Shown in pieces: positions 17,342-26,668 of a stretch of 60,412 nucleotides of DNA. Numbering within the stretch: position 1 is the stretch's first letter; each line of letters opens with the position of its first letter. The stretch is from Prevotellaceae bacterium (lineage in GTDB: Bacteria; Bacteroidota; Bacteroidia; Bacteroidales; UBA932): assembly GCA_031263585.1 (NCBI GenBank), contig JAISFN010000078.1:1-60412 (forward strand), written 5' to 3'. The position numbers and the translations under genes were made by a program. The notes below the pieces were generated by a model that ran no database searches, was not told the origin of the DNA, and worked only from the letters and a program-made list of their open reading frames with translations.

Positions 17342-17500
17342 ATTTCAAAAATCATAAAATATAATATATCAGTTTAATATATCAATATGTTATAAAAATA
17401 TAAAATCGACAATTAGTAGATCTTCAATACTTAAAATAATGCCGGTTCAGCGCTTCAAATGTATAAAAATTCTCGGATTACATTAAATTCTATAATCTAT
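17342..17500. other. AT-rich spacer
   Basis: Highly AT-rich sequence between the small ORF and the inverted-repeat element; nothing else supported. Confidence 0.5.
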
Positions 17501-17706
17501 GAGCCTGTTTAAATTTTTTAGTTAAAAAATATTATTAGCGATGAAAACTTTCAGTGATTATTGACTTATTCGTAATTTTTATTCGCTTTTAAATTATTTT
17601 CAAAGGCGTTCATGCGGGCTTCGCTGTTCGTGATAAAAAAGTAATAAAAACTAAAGGCTATACCTGGCTGCCCTATAATTTTATTGAGACAAATTTAAAC
17701 AGGCTC
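17501..17706. repeat. MITE-like dispersed element, intact copy with perfect 14-bp terminal inverted repeats
   Basis: GAGCCTGTTTAAAT at 17501-17514 is the exact reverse complement of ATTTAAACAGGCTC at 17693-17706. The inner right end (AATTTTATTGAGACAA) and the internal block TTTTTATTCGCTTTTAAATTATTTTC match sequence in copies at 32.0 and 51.2 kb. The copy is 206 bp, has no ORF, and appears to be an internally deleted version of the ~300-350 bp form. Flanks are TAT on both sides. Confidence 0.75.
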
Positions 17707-17856
17707 TATATACTTGGAATTAATAGTCAAAAGGGATGTAAAATTGACTTTTTGACCATTAAGCTTTTATTTGAAAATTCCTTAAAAGATTTTCTTGTTA
17801 ATAGGATACGATTTATTATATTTGTTTATTGAAAAACCATTTAACCCGACTATCTT

Positions 17857-19230
17857 ATGGAATTATTCGAATCTATTGTAGCTCAAGTCAGCACATGGTT
17901 GTGGGGCTGGCCTATGATTATACTTTTACTCGGCACACATTTATTCCTGACTATCCGTTTACGATTTCCCCAACTACGAATATTCACTGCAATAAAATTG
18001 TCTTTTTCAAAAGATAAAGATTCATCGGGAGATGTAAGTCCCTTTTCGGCACTGGCAACATCACTGGCAGCCACAATAGGCACGGGCAATATTATTGGGG
18101 TGGCAACCGCTATTACCTTAGGAGGACCCGGCGCCGTATTCTGGTGCTGGATTACAGGCGTATTAGGCATTGCCACCAAATACGGAGAGGGATTACTGGC
18201 GGTAAAATACCGTGTAAAAACTTCAAACGGCGAAATGCTGGGCGGCCCGATGTATGCGCTTGAAAGGGGGTTAAAAATGAAGTGGCTGGCTATTTTGTTC
18301 TGCGTATTTATGGCGCTTGCAGCATTCGGTATCGGGAATACAGTGCAGGCCAATTCCATATCGATGCTATTGAATGAAACATGGGGAATATCGATACACC
18401 TGACAGGCGCTATAATATCCATACTGATTGCAACTATTATTATATTCGGACTAAAGGGGATAGCTAAAGTATGCAGCCTGTTTGTCCCGTTTATGGCGGT
18501 ATTTTATATTATTGGATGTTTCATAATACTATTTATGAACTGGGCATACCTGCGTGAAGCTTTCTCCCTAATCATCAACTCTGCTTTTAGCGCACGGGCT
18601 GCCGGAAGCGGTTTTTTAGGCAGTACAATAATGATGGCTGCCCGTTACGGCATAGCCCGCGGATTATTCTCAAATGAATCGGGTTTGGGTTCGGCTCCTA
18701 TTGTTGCGGCAGCGGCAAAAGCCCGGAATCCGGTAAGGCAAGCTTTAGTTTCATCAACAGGTACATTTTGGGATACGGTTGTTATTTGTGCGTTAACAGG
18801 TATGGTTCTAGTTAGTTCTGTTGTTGCTCACCCCGATATCGACCATACGCAGGGAGCTGTGCTCACAAAAGCTGCTTTCGATAAAATACCCGTTGTAGGG
18901 CCATGGATTTTATCAATCGGGATTATCACATTTGCCTTTTCAACCATACTCGGTTGGACATACTATGCCGAAAAAGCGGTTGAATATCTGGGTGGTAAAA
19001 AATGGATAAAAGTATACCGGATATTCTGGGTGGTCGCAATATATATCGGAGCCATTATAAATTTAAAATTGGTATGGGATATTGCCGACAGCATGAATGC
19101 TTTAATGGCCATACCCAACCTTGTATCCCTTTTGCTCCTTTCTGGAATAATTGTAAAGGAAACCCGGAAATACCTATGGAATAATCAACTGGATCTTAAA
19201 AACGATGAGGATATCCCCCAAATAGAATAA
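17857..19230 (+). CDS. Sodium:alanine symporter family (AGCS) transporter
   Basis: A 457-residue polytopic inner-membrane protein with about 10-11 hydrophobic segments. Family signatures include GTGNIIGVATAITLGGPGAVFWCWITG and TKYGEGLLAVKYR near the N-terminus, GPMYALERGLKMKWLAILF, and RGLFSNESGLGSAPIVAAAAKA in the centre, where the sodium site of AGCS carriers lies. It probably imports alanine or glycine with Na+. The ATG is followed directly by a short amphipathic stretch and the first transmembrane helix. Length is typical. It is followed by the outer-membrane barrel gene 75 bp later, which seems to have its own promoter, so co-transcription is doubtful. Confidence 0.93.
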   Translation: MELFESIVAQVSTWLWGWPMIILLLGTHLFLTIRLRFPQLRIFTAIKLSFSKDKDSSGDVSPFSALATSLAATIGTGNIIGVATAITLGGPGAVFWCWITGVLGIATKYGEGLLAVKYRVKTSNGEMLGGPMYALERGLKMKWLAILFCVFMALAAFGIGNTVQANSISMLLNETWGISIHLTGAIISILIATIIIFGLKGIAKVCSLFVPFMAVFYIIGCFIILFMNWAYLREAFSLIINSAFSARAAGSGFLGSTIMMAARYGIARGLFSNESGLGSAPIVAAAAKARNPVRQALVSSTGTFWDTVVICALTGMVLVSSVVAHPDIDHTQGAVLTKAAFDKIPVVGPWILSIGIITFAFSTILGWTYYAEKAVEYLGGKKWIKVYRIFWVVAIYIGAIINLKLVWDIADSMNALMAIPNLVSLLLLSGIIVKETRKYLWNNQLDLKNDEDIPQIE

Positions 19231-19293
19231 AGAGAAAAGTAATAAATAAGAAACACAAGCTAAATAATATTATAAATTAATCGGCGAGATTTG

Positions 19294-19301
19294 TAAATTT
19301 G
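19294..19301 (+). promoter_or_regulatory. -7 element TAAATTTG before the barrel-protein gene
   Basis: TAAATTTG fits TAnnTTTG. Transcription would begin near 19308, so translation from the TTG at 19306 is unlikely; the TTG at 19324 would leave a leader of about 16 nt. Confidence 0.45.
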
Positions 19302-19305
19302 TACT

Positions 19306-21183
19306 TTGGAAGAAAAAGCAGGATTGAGAAAAAAGTATATAATATTATTTATTCATTTAGTATTTTGCATAGCGTGCCAATTATCTGGCTATGCTCAAAA
19401 CGTATCAACTGTTCTGGATACCATACCCGGCTCAATTGCCGATACAACTAAAAACGACATATATTCCAATATCCACACTGTTGCCAATAAACGCAAATGG
19501 ACAAAAATCCTCTACGATTTTATATTCGATTACAGTCCTCCGAAAGAAGTTGAAATAGCGGGAGAAAAATCTATCGACGAAACATTTTCAATTTATTCGG
19601 GTAAACGGATACGCAAAATTGATATCATTTGTTTATCTCCATTTGGCACCAATATCAACAATCCCGACTCCATCAAACAAAAATCCATATCCAACACACT
19701 AAACTCTTTGCATAAAAATACATTCAAATTTATTATCCATGGCAATTTACTTTTCAAAGAGGGAGATTTGGTTAATCCGTTTACTTTTGCTGAAAATGAA
19801 GCATACTTACGTGATATGAGATACGTTAGCGACGCCCGTATCCAGATTATGCAAACAACTGATGATGATTGGGTAGACATAGTTATAATTGTTCGCGATA
19901 AATTTTCGTTAGGTTTTAACATCCGAAATGTTTCATTTTCAAAATATGATGTCGAATTGTACGACCGCAACTTTGCTGGGTTGGGTAGCGAGTTAATTCT
20001 TCGATTTATGAACAATAAACATCAGAATCCCCCAATAGGTTACGGAGCAAGTTTTATTAATCCGAACTTTTTCCACACTTTTATCTGTACCGAGCTTTCG
20101 TATTTAAAGAGTTTTGACCGTGAAACTCTTAAAATTGCGGCAGAACGGGCTATTCAACCCAGTTTAAAATACTTCGGCGGATTAAGTTACTCTCAACAAA
20201 AATTGCCTTATAGAATTGATTTGGTTAACGACACGGTTACCATAAGAAATGAAACTTTATCGGCTACAGCCGGACGAGTAATTAATTTATCGAATAGTAG
20301 AGATGACAGCAAACTGGTTGTTGCAAGCCGTTTTTTATGGCAAAACGACATATCCGGGCTAAGCAACAACAGTACATACAACTATTTAAACTACCCCTTC
20401 GAGCGAAAATATTTGTGGATAACATCATTATCTTTATACCAACAACGGTATTATCGTAGAAATATGATATACAATTTTGGGAATACCGAGGATATTGCAT
20501 ACGGGTACAACGCATCGGCACAAATTGGCTACGAGGACCATGCATATTTTAATCGCATATATGGTTCGGTTAGCCTGGCCGGCGGGAATTTATTCAAAAT
20601 AGGATATTTATATACAAAAGCATCCTATGGTTCATACTTCCGTAACGGGCGAAGCGAGCAGGGTGTTTTGCGCTTTTATTCAAGCTATTTCAGTTCGTTA
20701 ATTAATTTAAGGGGAAAAAGTTATTTCCGCCAATTTGCATCAATTGATTATACAGAAGGTATAAGACGGCTTAATGCCGCTAACGAATTTATATATTTCA
20801 GCAGGCTCACTAATTTCAATACATCAAAATATAATCTTGAAGCTAACGGTATACGCCGGTTTATGATAAATACCGAAAGTAACTGGTTTAATCCATTCAC
20901 TGTTTTGGGATTCAGAGCAGTATTGTTTGTTTTTACAAATTTTGCATGGCTGGGACATAAAAACGAAAAGTTATTTCATCACGACAATTTTTTCTCAGGT
21001 TACGGTATAGGCATCCGTACACGTAATGACCAGCTTGTATTTAAAACCATTCAAATTAAACTTGCCTGGTACCCGCAATTAAACCAGAACAAATTCAGCG
21101 ATTATTATAATTTTTCAAGCAGCGACCCGAATGCTTCCCCTAATTTTAAACCCGATTATCCGGATATAATCCCTTTTGAGTAA
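19306..21183 (+). CDS. Outer-membrane beta-barrel protein, surface-antigen/Omp85-like
   Basis: A 625-residue protein with a signal peptide (KKYIILFIHLVFCIACQLSGYAQ, cleavage after A-Q). There is no ATG at the front; starts are TTG at 19306 or, more likely from the promoter position, TTG at 19324. Residues 80-200 include IRKIDIICLSPFG, GNLLFKEGDLVNPFTFAENE and RYVSDARIQIM..VDIVIIVRDKFS, which read as POTRA-type beta-alpha-alpha-beta units ('F..Gd..np..l..ne..LR....i.dv.i.v'). The remainder is amphipathic strands rich in aromatics, with YDVELYDRNFAGLGSEL typical of the start of an Omp85 barrel, ending with IPFE (aromatic C-terminus near). It is likely an outer-membrane assembly or export protein of the Bacteroidota-specific type. 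The exact role is unknown. Confidence 0.75.
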   Translation: MEEKAGLRKKYIILFIHLVFCIACQLSGYAQNVSTVLDTIPGSIADTTKNDIYSNIHTVANKRKWTKILYDFIFDYSPPKEVEIAGEKSIDETFSIYSGKRIRKIDIICLSPFGTNINNPDSIKQKSISNTLNSLHKNTFKFIIHGNLLFKEGDLVNPFTFAENEAYLRDMRYVSDARIQIMQTTDDDWVDIVIIVRDKFSLGFNIRNVSFSKYDVELYDRNFAGLGSELILRFMNNKHQNPPIGYGASFINPNFFHTFICTELSYLKSFDRETLKIAAERAIQPSLKYFGGLSYSQQKLPYRIDLVNDTVTIRNETLSATAGRVINLSNSRDDSKLVVASRFLWQNDISGLSNNSTYNYLNYPFERKYLWITSLSLYQQRYYRRNMIYNFGNTEDIAYGYNASAQIGYEDHAYFNRIYGSVSLAGGNLFKIGYLYTKASYGSYFRNGRSEQGVLRFYSSYFSSLINLRGKSYFRQFASIDYTEGIRRLNAANEFIYFSRLTNFNTSKYNLEANGIRRFMINTESNWFNPFTVLGFRAVLFVFTNFAWLGHKNEKLFHHDNFFSGYGIGIRTRNDQLVFKTIQIKLAWYPQLNQNKFSDYYNFSSSDPNASPNFKPDYPDIIPFE

Positions 21184-21332
21184 TTTTACAGATTACTTGA
21201 AAAAGTTATCATGCAGTAAATATCAGGTATCATGGCTTTTAAATTAGATATGCGATGTGTGGTATGCAAAAAATTACAATATGCTGTACGCAATACACAT
21301 ATTTCTTTTTATAATTAACTCTTAACATATTA

Positions 21333-22661
21333 ATGATAAAACTATTTATCAACTATATTGCATTAAATAAATTAATAAACCCCAATGACAAAATTCTGCT
21401 CGGTGTAAGCGGAGGAATTGATTCGATGGTACTGTGTGATTTATTTTTAAAAGCAAACTTTAATTTTAGTATAGCTCACTGTAATTTTCAATTACGGGGA
21501 GACGAATCAAATGGCGACGAATTACTTGTTGAGGACTATGCCCGCCTACACAATATACCATACCATGTTACACGGTTCGATACCGTTTTATACGCCAAAC
21601 ACCAGAAAATATCCATACAAATGGCTGCCCGCCATCTGCGTTATAATTGGTTTACCGAACTGACAGCCATGCATAAGTACAGTAAAATAGCTGTAGCTCA
21701 CCATGCCGACGACAGTATCGAAACTTTTTTCATCAATCTCACCCGAGGCACAGGATTAAACGGCTTGTGCGGAATACCTGTTACAAACCAATTAATTATT
21801 CGCCCATTACTATTTGCTCACAGGCAACAAATCAATAATTATGCAACCGAACATGATATAAAGTATCGTGAAGATTCCTCAAATTCACTAAGTAAATATG
21901 CCCGTAACCGTATGCGGCTAAACATTATCCCCAAATTGGAAAAAATAAACCCTTCATTCAGGCAAACAATGCTTGGCAACATAAGTCATTTACAAAAGGT
22001 ACAGCATTTTGTTGCCAATGAGATGAATAAAACTGCTCAGAATATTTGCTCACACGAACATGACAAAGTTTTTTTAGACATAGCTAAAATAGAGAAACTA
22101 CCCTACTCTACCCTATTTTTGTATTATGTATTACAGGAGTATGGCTTTAAAAACGAAACCGTTAATCAAATTGCAGGTTCTCTGCATTCAGTACCCGGAA
22201 AACGATTTCACTCCCGAACGCATACATTATTGAAAGACAGGGAATATATCATTCTCTTCCCGCATATAAAAACCGACGAAACAGAGTTCAACATATCGAA
22301 AACCGATGAAGAAATAAACTATCCTATAGACTTATCATTTAAAACAATTACTAAAATAGCCTCGTTTACACCGGATAAACAGGTATATGTAGCCCAGTTC
22401 GATTTTAACAAATTGAAATTCCCGCTTACATTACGCAAATGGCGGCACGGAGATAGTTTTATACCATTCGGGATGAAAGGAAGAAAAAAATTAAGCAATT
22501 ACTTCTCGGACAATAAATATTCTCTGTACGACAAAGAAAATCAGTGGATATTAACCACATACGACAATGAAATAATATGGGTAGTGGGTAAACGCATTGA
22601 TAATCGGTTTAAAATTGATGAGCAAACAAAACTAATTTGGCAAATCGAATTATTGAGCTAA
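21333..22661 (+). CDS. tilS: tRNA(Ile)-lysidine synthetase
   Basis: A 442-residue N-type ATP pyrophosphatase that converts cytidine-34 of the AUA-reading tRNA(Ile) to lysidine, an essential cytosolic reaction. The PP-loop SGGIDSM occurs at about residues 25-31, followed by NFSIAHCNFQLRGDES and VAHHADDSIETFFINLTRGTGLNGL, the core TilS block, and RPLLFAHRQQINNYATEHDIKYREDSSN. The C-terminal domain (LTLRKWRHGDSFIPFGMKGRKKLSNYF) is the conserved TilS C-terminal tRNA-binding domain. Length and domain order are complete. The gene stands alone with 150-190 bp spacers on both sides. Confidence 0.96.
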   Translation: MIKLFINYIALNKLINPNDKILLGVSGGIDSMVLCDLFLKANFNFSIAHCNFQLRGDESNGDELLVEDYARLHNIPYHVTRFDTVLYAKHQKISIQMAARHLRYNWFTELTAMHKYSKIAVAHHADDSIETFFINLTRGTGLNGLCGIPVTNQLIIRPLLFAHRQQINNYATEHDIKYREDSSNSLSKYARNRMRLNIIPKLEKINPSFRQTMLGNISHLQKVQHFVANEMNKTAQNICSHEHDKVFLDIAKIEKLPYSTLFLYYVLQEYGFKNETVNQIAGSLHSVPGKRFHSRTHTLLKDREYIILFPHIKTDETEFNISKTDEEINYPIDLSFKTITKIASFTPDKQVYVAQFDFNKLKFPLTLRKWRHGDSFIPFGMKGRKKLSNYFSDNKYSLYDKENQWILTTYDNEIIWVVGKRIDNRFKIDEQTKLIWQIELLS

Positions 22662-22850
22662 TGCTTACAACCTAACAATCCATAAATTAAAAAATTCAAC
22701 AAACAATTCCGAATGTATAATGTTTTATAATAAAGTATTGCAAACATTCATAACTAATCCATTTATATATTAATCAGGTATTTGAATTAAATACCTCAAA
22801 TAATCAAGATAATAACTATATTCGTTCCCTTTAAATACATCGTAAATATT

Positions 22851-23633
22851 ATGCAAAGCGAGTTAACCGTATCTCTTATTCAATATGATATTGCTTGGGA
22901 AAATGCCAATATAAACCTTAGCAAGCTTGAGAAATTTTTTGAAAAAATACCCGAAAATACCGATTTGATAATACTACCCGAAATGTTTACTTCGGGCTTC
23001 ACCATGGCGCCTTTCCATGTTGCCGAAACCATGCACGGCAATACTGTTACCTGGATGCGTGAAAAAGCAATAGCTTTAAAAAAAGCCATTACAGGCAGTA
23101 TTATTATTAAAGAAGGTGATAAGTATTATAACCGGTTAATTTTTGCAACGCCCAACGGCATGCTTCATTATTATGATAAGCGCCATTTATTCTCGCATTC
23201 CGGCGAAAATGAGCATTATACTGCAGGTAAAAAACGTTTGATAGTTGATTATTTAGGTTGGCGGATTTGTCCGCTAATATGTTACGATTTACGGTTCCCC
23301 GTGTGGTCGGCAAACCGTAACGACTATGATTTACTGATATATGTTGCCAATTGGCCGCAAAAACGGCATAATGTATGGGAAATTCTGCCATATGCCAGGG
23401 CAATCGAAAATCAATGTTATGCGGCTGTGGTAAATAGGATAAACGATGACAATCAAGGTTATCCGCATTCCGGCTTTTCAAGAACAATTGATTACAATGG
23501 AAAAATTATAAATGTAGCATCAACAAACCATGAGGAAATAATTACATCAACCCTCTCTTTTGAAAAGTTACACGAATTCCGTAAAAAGTTTGATTTTATA
23601 GCAGATGCTGATCCTTTTGGGATATTCTTATAA
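22851..23633 (+). CDS. Carbon-nitrogen hydrolase (omega-amidase/YafV type)
   Basis: A 260-residue nitrilase-superfamily amidohydrolase. The catalytic triad Glu-Lys-Cys is seen in LIILPEMFTSGFT (Glu), YYDKRHLFS (Lys) and GWRICPLICYDLRFPVW (Cys). The block YYDKRHLFSHSGENEHYTAG is characteristic of the omega-amidase (YafV/NIT2) subgroup, which hydrolyses alpha-ketoglutaramate or alpha-ketosuccinamate to the keto acid plus ammonia in metabolite repair. Cytosolic, full length. It is convergent with the WecA-like gene, 11 bp apart, with no visible terminator between them. Confidence 0.9.
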   Translation: MQSELTVSLIQYDIAWENANINLSKLEKFFEKIPENTDLIILPEMFTSGFTMAPFHVAETMHGNTVTWMREKAIALKKAITGSIIIKEGDKYYNRLIFATPNGMLHYYDKRHLFSHSGENEHYTAGKKRLIVDYLGWRICPLICYDLRFPVWSANRNDYDLLIYVANWPQKRHNVWEILPYARAIENQCYAAVVNRINDDNQGYPHSGFSRTIDYNGKIINVASTNHEEIITSTLSFEKLHEFRKKFDFIADADPFGIFL

Positions 23634-23644
23634 CAAGCATTTCG

Positions 23645-24814
23645 TTAATTAATTACATTCTCATGGATATCAGATATGTGAGGATTATAAGGCATCCGGA
23701 TATTGCGTTCCCTTGTTTGTTTATTTTTCAGTTTTATTTTCAAAAATTCGGAAAATATAACTGCCAGGCCAACAATAATAACCAGTAAAACCCATCTCGG
23801 TAAAGCATTACCAAGCAAACTTATTGCTATAAACAATCCAGTAAAACCAAGTAGTATGGATGTAGCTTTTTTATGAGTGAAACCTAATGCTAATAGATTA
23901 TGGTGCAAGTGATTTTTATCCGGTTTAAACGGAGATTTCCCCTGAGACATCCGGATAATGAAAACCCTGAAAGTATCAAACAACGGAAGAATCAGTACGC
24001 TTACTACTATAATAGGAGCCGTATCCAAATTAAATAAATTAGTTGAAGCTAAATTAACTTCGCAAAATTCAATAGACAGCAAGGCAATAATAAAACCCAA
24101 ACACAATGCACCGGCATCGCCCATAAAAATCTTGTTCCGCGTACCGAATACATTGTATATAAAGAACGGAACCAATGCCCCAAACAACGAAAGAGCAACA
24201 ATGGCTAACTGGTTGTTCATAACATTACCTATCAATAAAAAGCATATGCCAAAAAACAAACTGGCTATTATCCCGATACCCGATGCTAAGCCGTCGATTC
24301 CGTCAATTAAATTCAGGGCGTTAATAATAACCAGACAAACAAGAACCGATAGAAGAATGCTAAAAGTATAATGTATTTCGCCAATCCCAAAAAAATTATG
24401 CAGATTTGTAATCCTGATGTCGCCTAAAACAACAAAAGCTAAAATGGCAATTATTTCTCCCAAAAACTTTTTACGGGCAGAAAGAATCAATATATCATCT
24501 CTCAATCCTATAAAAAACATGAAGATCAAACCCAATAGAAAGTATTGGAAACTGGGGTACAAACTAATATTAACGGCAAAAAGCAAGGCTATTGTAAACC
24601 CGATAAAAATACTCACTCCACCAATGTTTGGTATCCTGCCTTTATGAGATGTACGATGATTGGGTTTAGCAACCAGCTCCTTTTTTACAGCTATCCGTAT
24701 GATTATGGGCATCGCGAAAAATGACACCATAAATGCCAATACAGGAGCCAATATCTGTTTAGCAATTAATAGATTACCTATAAAACTCACAGTACTAAAG
24801 TTTATAAACAACAA
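23645..24814 (-). CDS. Undecaprenyl-phosphate sugar-1-phosphate transferase, WecA/MraY family
   Basis: A 389-residue polytopic membrane enzyme of glycosyltransferase family 4 (PNPT superfamily). It transfers a sugar-1-phosphate, probably GlcNAc-1-P, from its UDP form to undecaprenyl phosphate on the inner face of the cytoplasmic membrane, starting an O-antigen or capsule glycan. Motifs: HKGRIPNIGGVSIFIGF, GLRDDILILSARKKFLGEI (DD motif), NALNLIDGIDGLASGIG (catalytic Asp region), FMGDAGALCLGFII and KSPFKPDKNHLHHNLLALG (HHH-type motif III). The listed start is TTG at 24814, but a -7 element sits immediately upstream (24817-24824), so the GTG at 24790 is the more likely start, giving 381 residues. 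About ten transmembrane helices. Confidence 0.92.
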   Translation of the reverse strand: MLFINFSTVSFIGNLLIAKQILAPVLAFMVSFFAMPIIIRIAVKKELVAKPNHRTSHKGRIPNIGGVSIFIGFTIALLFAVNISLYPSFQYFLLGLIFMFFIGLRDDILILSARKKFLGEIIAILAFVVLGDIRITNLHNFFGIGEIHYTFSILLSVLVCLVIINALNLIDGIDGLASGIGIIASLFFGICFLLIGNVMNNQLAIVALSLFGALVPFFIYNVFGTRNKIFMGDAGALCLGFIIALLSIEFCEVNLASTNLFNLDTAPIIVVSVLILPLFDTFRVFIIRMSQGKSPFKPDKNHLHHNLLALGFTHKKATSILLGFTGLFIAISLLGNALPRWVLLVIIVGLAVIFSEFLKIKLKNKQTRERNIRMPYNPHISDIHENVIN

Positions 24815-24816
24815 TA

Positions 24817-24824
24817 CAAATATA
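24817..24824 (-). promoter_or_regulatory. -7 element TATATTTG for the WecA-like gene
   Basis: On the minus strand TATATTTG (plus CAAATATA) matches TAnnTTTG. It lies 3 bp before the TTG and about 27 bp before the GTG, favouring the GTG as translation start. Confidence 0.45.
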
Positions 24825-25240
24825 AAACGTTTTTCGTGAAATTAGTCTTTTTATTCTAAATATTTTACGAATGAATCTCTCCGCCGCAAGCGGTCGGGGT
24901 TTCAATAAGGAATATATTTGTTTCTTGCTGTAAGCAGCGGGGAATTAAAACCTAAGAGATTAAAATTAGGAGGCGTTTTCCAAAGTATGCTACCTTAAAC
25001 ATAGCCAAAATTGATGTAAAGGAAAGCAAGACTGAATGCTTTAGTCCAAAATTCGCCTACTTCCAAACAATCATAATACTACCGCTTGGGCTGGATCATA
25101 TGCCGGGAGCGTAGCAATACAGACAACAGTTTTTTGATGATAATGTTCTCAATTTAAGCTATATCATTGCCCACTATGCTGCGGACAAGAATTTATAATA
25201 TCTTCCGTGTTAGGAATGAATGACAAGCTTTGTAACTCCG
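24825..25240 (+). other. Degenerate coding remnant in a gene-free stretch
   Basis: The stretch has no intact gene. On the plus strand, patches such as SPKFAYFQTIIILPLGLDHM and, after a stop, QQFFDDNVLNLSYIIAHYAA read like protein but are broken by stops. I do not recognise the family. A short hairpin CCGC-N5-GCGG lies near 24885. Confidence 0.3.
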
Positions 25241-25276
25241 AGAATGTGGTCGACAGTTTATTGTCGACCACATTCT
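25241..25276. repeat. Perfect 15-bp inverted repeat (hairpin)
   Basis: AGAATGTGGTCGACA (25241-25255) and TGTCGACCACATTCT (25262-25276) are exact reverse complements separated by GTTTAT. This would be a very stable stem-loop in either strand. Only TTTAC follows, so it is not an obvious terminator. It is more GC-rich than its surroundings. Confidence 0.7.
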
Positions 25277-25475
25277 TTACATAAGTAATTTTGTTTCTCT
25301 TACGGTTTCTTGTCATATTTCTTTATTTTTGTGCTTTGGCTGTCGGAGAAATGAAGGGTGATTTTAATTTGCATTTACAAAAATACAAATTAATTCACTT
25401 ATTGTAAAATATTTACAGCAGCATACTTTTTAAATCACAGAAAAATATTTTTTTCATGGGCTACCACCTATTGTT

Positions 25476-26651
25476 TTATTTAAACAACTCTGCAAGTTTA
25501 GTTTCTAACTCTTCGCCTCTTATTTTTTCTGCGATAATAATACCTTTATTATCGACTAAAAACATTGCAGGGATAGATTTCAAATTAAAAGCATCACTAG
25601 CCCCTTTTGTATCCAAAAAGTTAGGCCATGTCAAATTTTCTTCTTTAAGAGCTTTTTCCCAGTCAGCTTCTTTTTTATCTATTGAAATACTGATAATCTC
25701 AAATCCCTTCGATGAGTATTTCTCATATAACTTTTTCAGATTTGGAATTTCATTACGGCAAGGACCGCACCATGAAGCCCAGAAATCTACAAGAGTATAT
25801 TTCTTACCTTTGTTGATTTCTCCCACTGTTGTATCTTTATTGTCTTTGCCTACAAGGCTAAATGTGGGCAGGACTTTTCCTAAAAATCCTTCAGGAAATA
25901 ATTCTTTTTTTAAAATTTTTCCATAATAACTGTTTTTTGCTTCCGGAGAGAATTCTTCATACCAAATTTGCTGCTCTTCAGTAATATAAGTCATAACATC
26001 CAGCATTAGCATTGGTCCCCACCATGAATCTTTACTATCCATGATGATACCTTTCATCGTTTTTTCTACAGTTTCGAAGAAGTTCTTTTCATCAGCGGCA
26101 AATTTTTTGTAAGCATCAGTCTGGTTTAATGAATCTAGCATAACATTATCATTAGTTATATACGCCTGACTAATAGCTTCCGATATTTCCTTATTATTAT
26201 CATGGTAGGCTCTGTACAAAGAATCCATCATTTTACTAGGCGCGATTTTTTGGGTATATAAGTCATGAGATTTACTACCCTTCACCTCCACGTTGTTAAA
26301 GTTATAAATGACACTACCTTCATGTTCTAATTTTTCCACGTGTCCGGTCAATGTAATCTTACCATTTTCAACTATGAGCTTTGCGAATCCATAGCTTTCA
26401 GCTATATGTATGTTGAACATCCGTGGTTCATCCGCCACGCCTGTAAATGTAAATTTTCCATCTGTAACAACTGATTCTGCAACAGGTTTCTCATCCCTAT
26501 ATGTAGCTCCGGGAATTAATTCAACTTTAGTCCCATCGGGAATGCCGTGGAAGTTTCCTTTAATAGTGTATGACGTAGCTGGTCGTTCAGTACAAGAAAT
26601 TATTATTGTACTAGCTATTAAAAAAGCTGATAGATTTTTTAAAATTTTCAT
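25476..26651 (-). CDS. TlpA-like thioredoxin lipoprotein with DUF4369-type N-terminus
   Basis: A 391-residue periplasm-facing lipoprotein: MKILKNLSAFLIASTIIISC ends in a lipobox Cys. Residues ~28-130 (YTIKGNFHGIPDGTKVELIPG...) match the DUF4369 domain that precedes thioredoxin domains in Bacteroidota. A helical linker follows, then a TlpA/ResA domain beginning FSLVGKDNKDTTVGEI and carrying the redox motif in DFWASWCGPCRNEIPNL (about residue 290) and the cis-Pro loop SIPAMFLVDNKG. It is expected to reduce or isomerise disulfides in envelope proteins. It sits 17 bp downstream of a SusD remnant, so it was probably the last gene of a SusC/SusD-type operon that has otherwise decayed. Confidence 0.9.
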   Translation of the reverse strand: MKILKNLSAFLIASTIIISCTERPATSYTIKGNFHGIPDGTKVELIPGATYRDEKPVAESVVTDGKFTFTGVADEPRMFNIHIAESYGFAKLIVENGKITLTGHVEKLEHEGSVIYNFNNVEVKGSKSHDLYTQKIAPSKMMDSLYRAYHDNNKEISEAISQAYITNDNVMLDSLNQTDAYKKFAADEKNFFETVEKTMKGIIMDSKDSWWGPMLMLDVMTYITEEQQIWYEEFSPEAKNSYYGKILKKELFPEGFLGKVLPTFSLVGKDNKDTTVGEINKGKKYTLVDFWASWCGPCRNEIPNLKKLYEKYSSKGFEIISISIDKKEADWEKALKEENLTWPNFLDTKGASDAFNLKSIPAMFLVDNKGIIIAEKIRGEELETKLAELFK

Positions 26652-26668
26652 GATTATGTTTTTTATTT

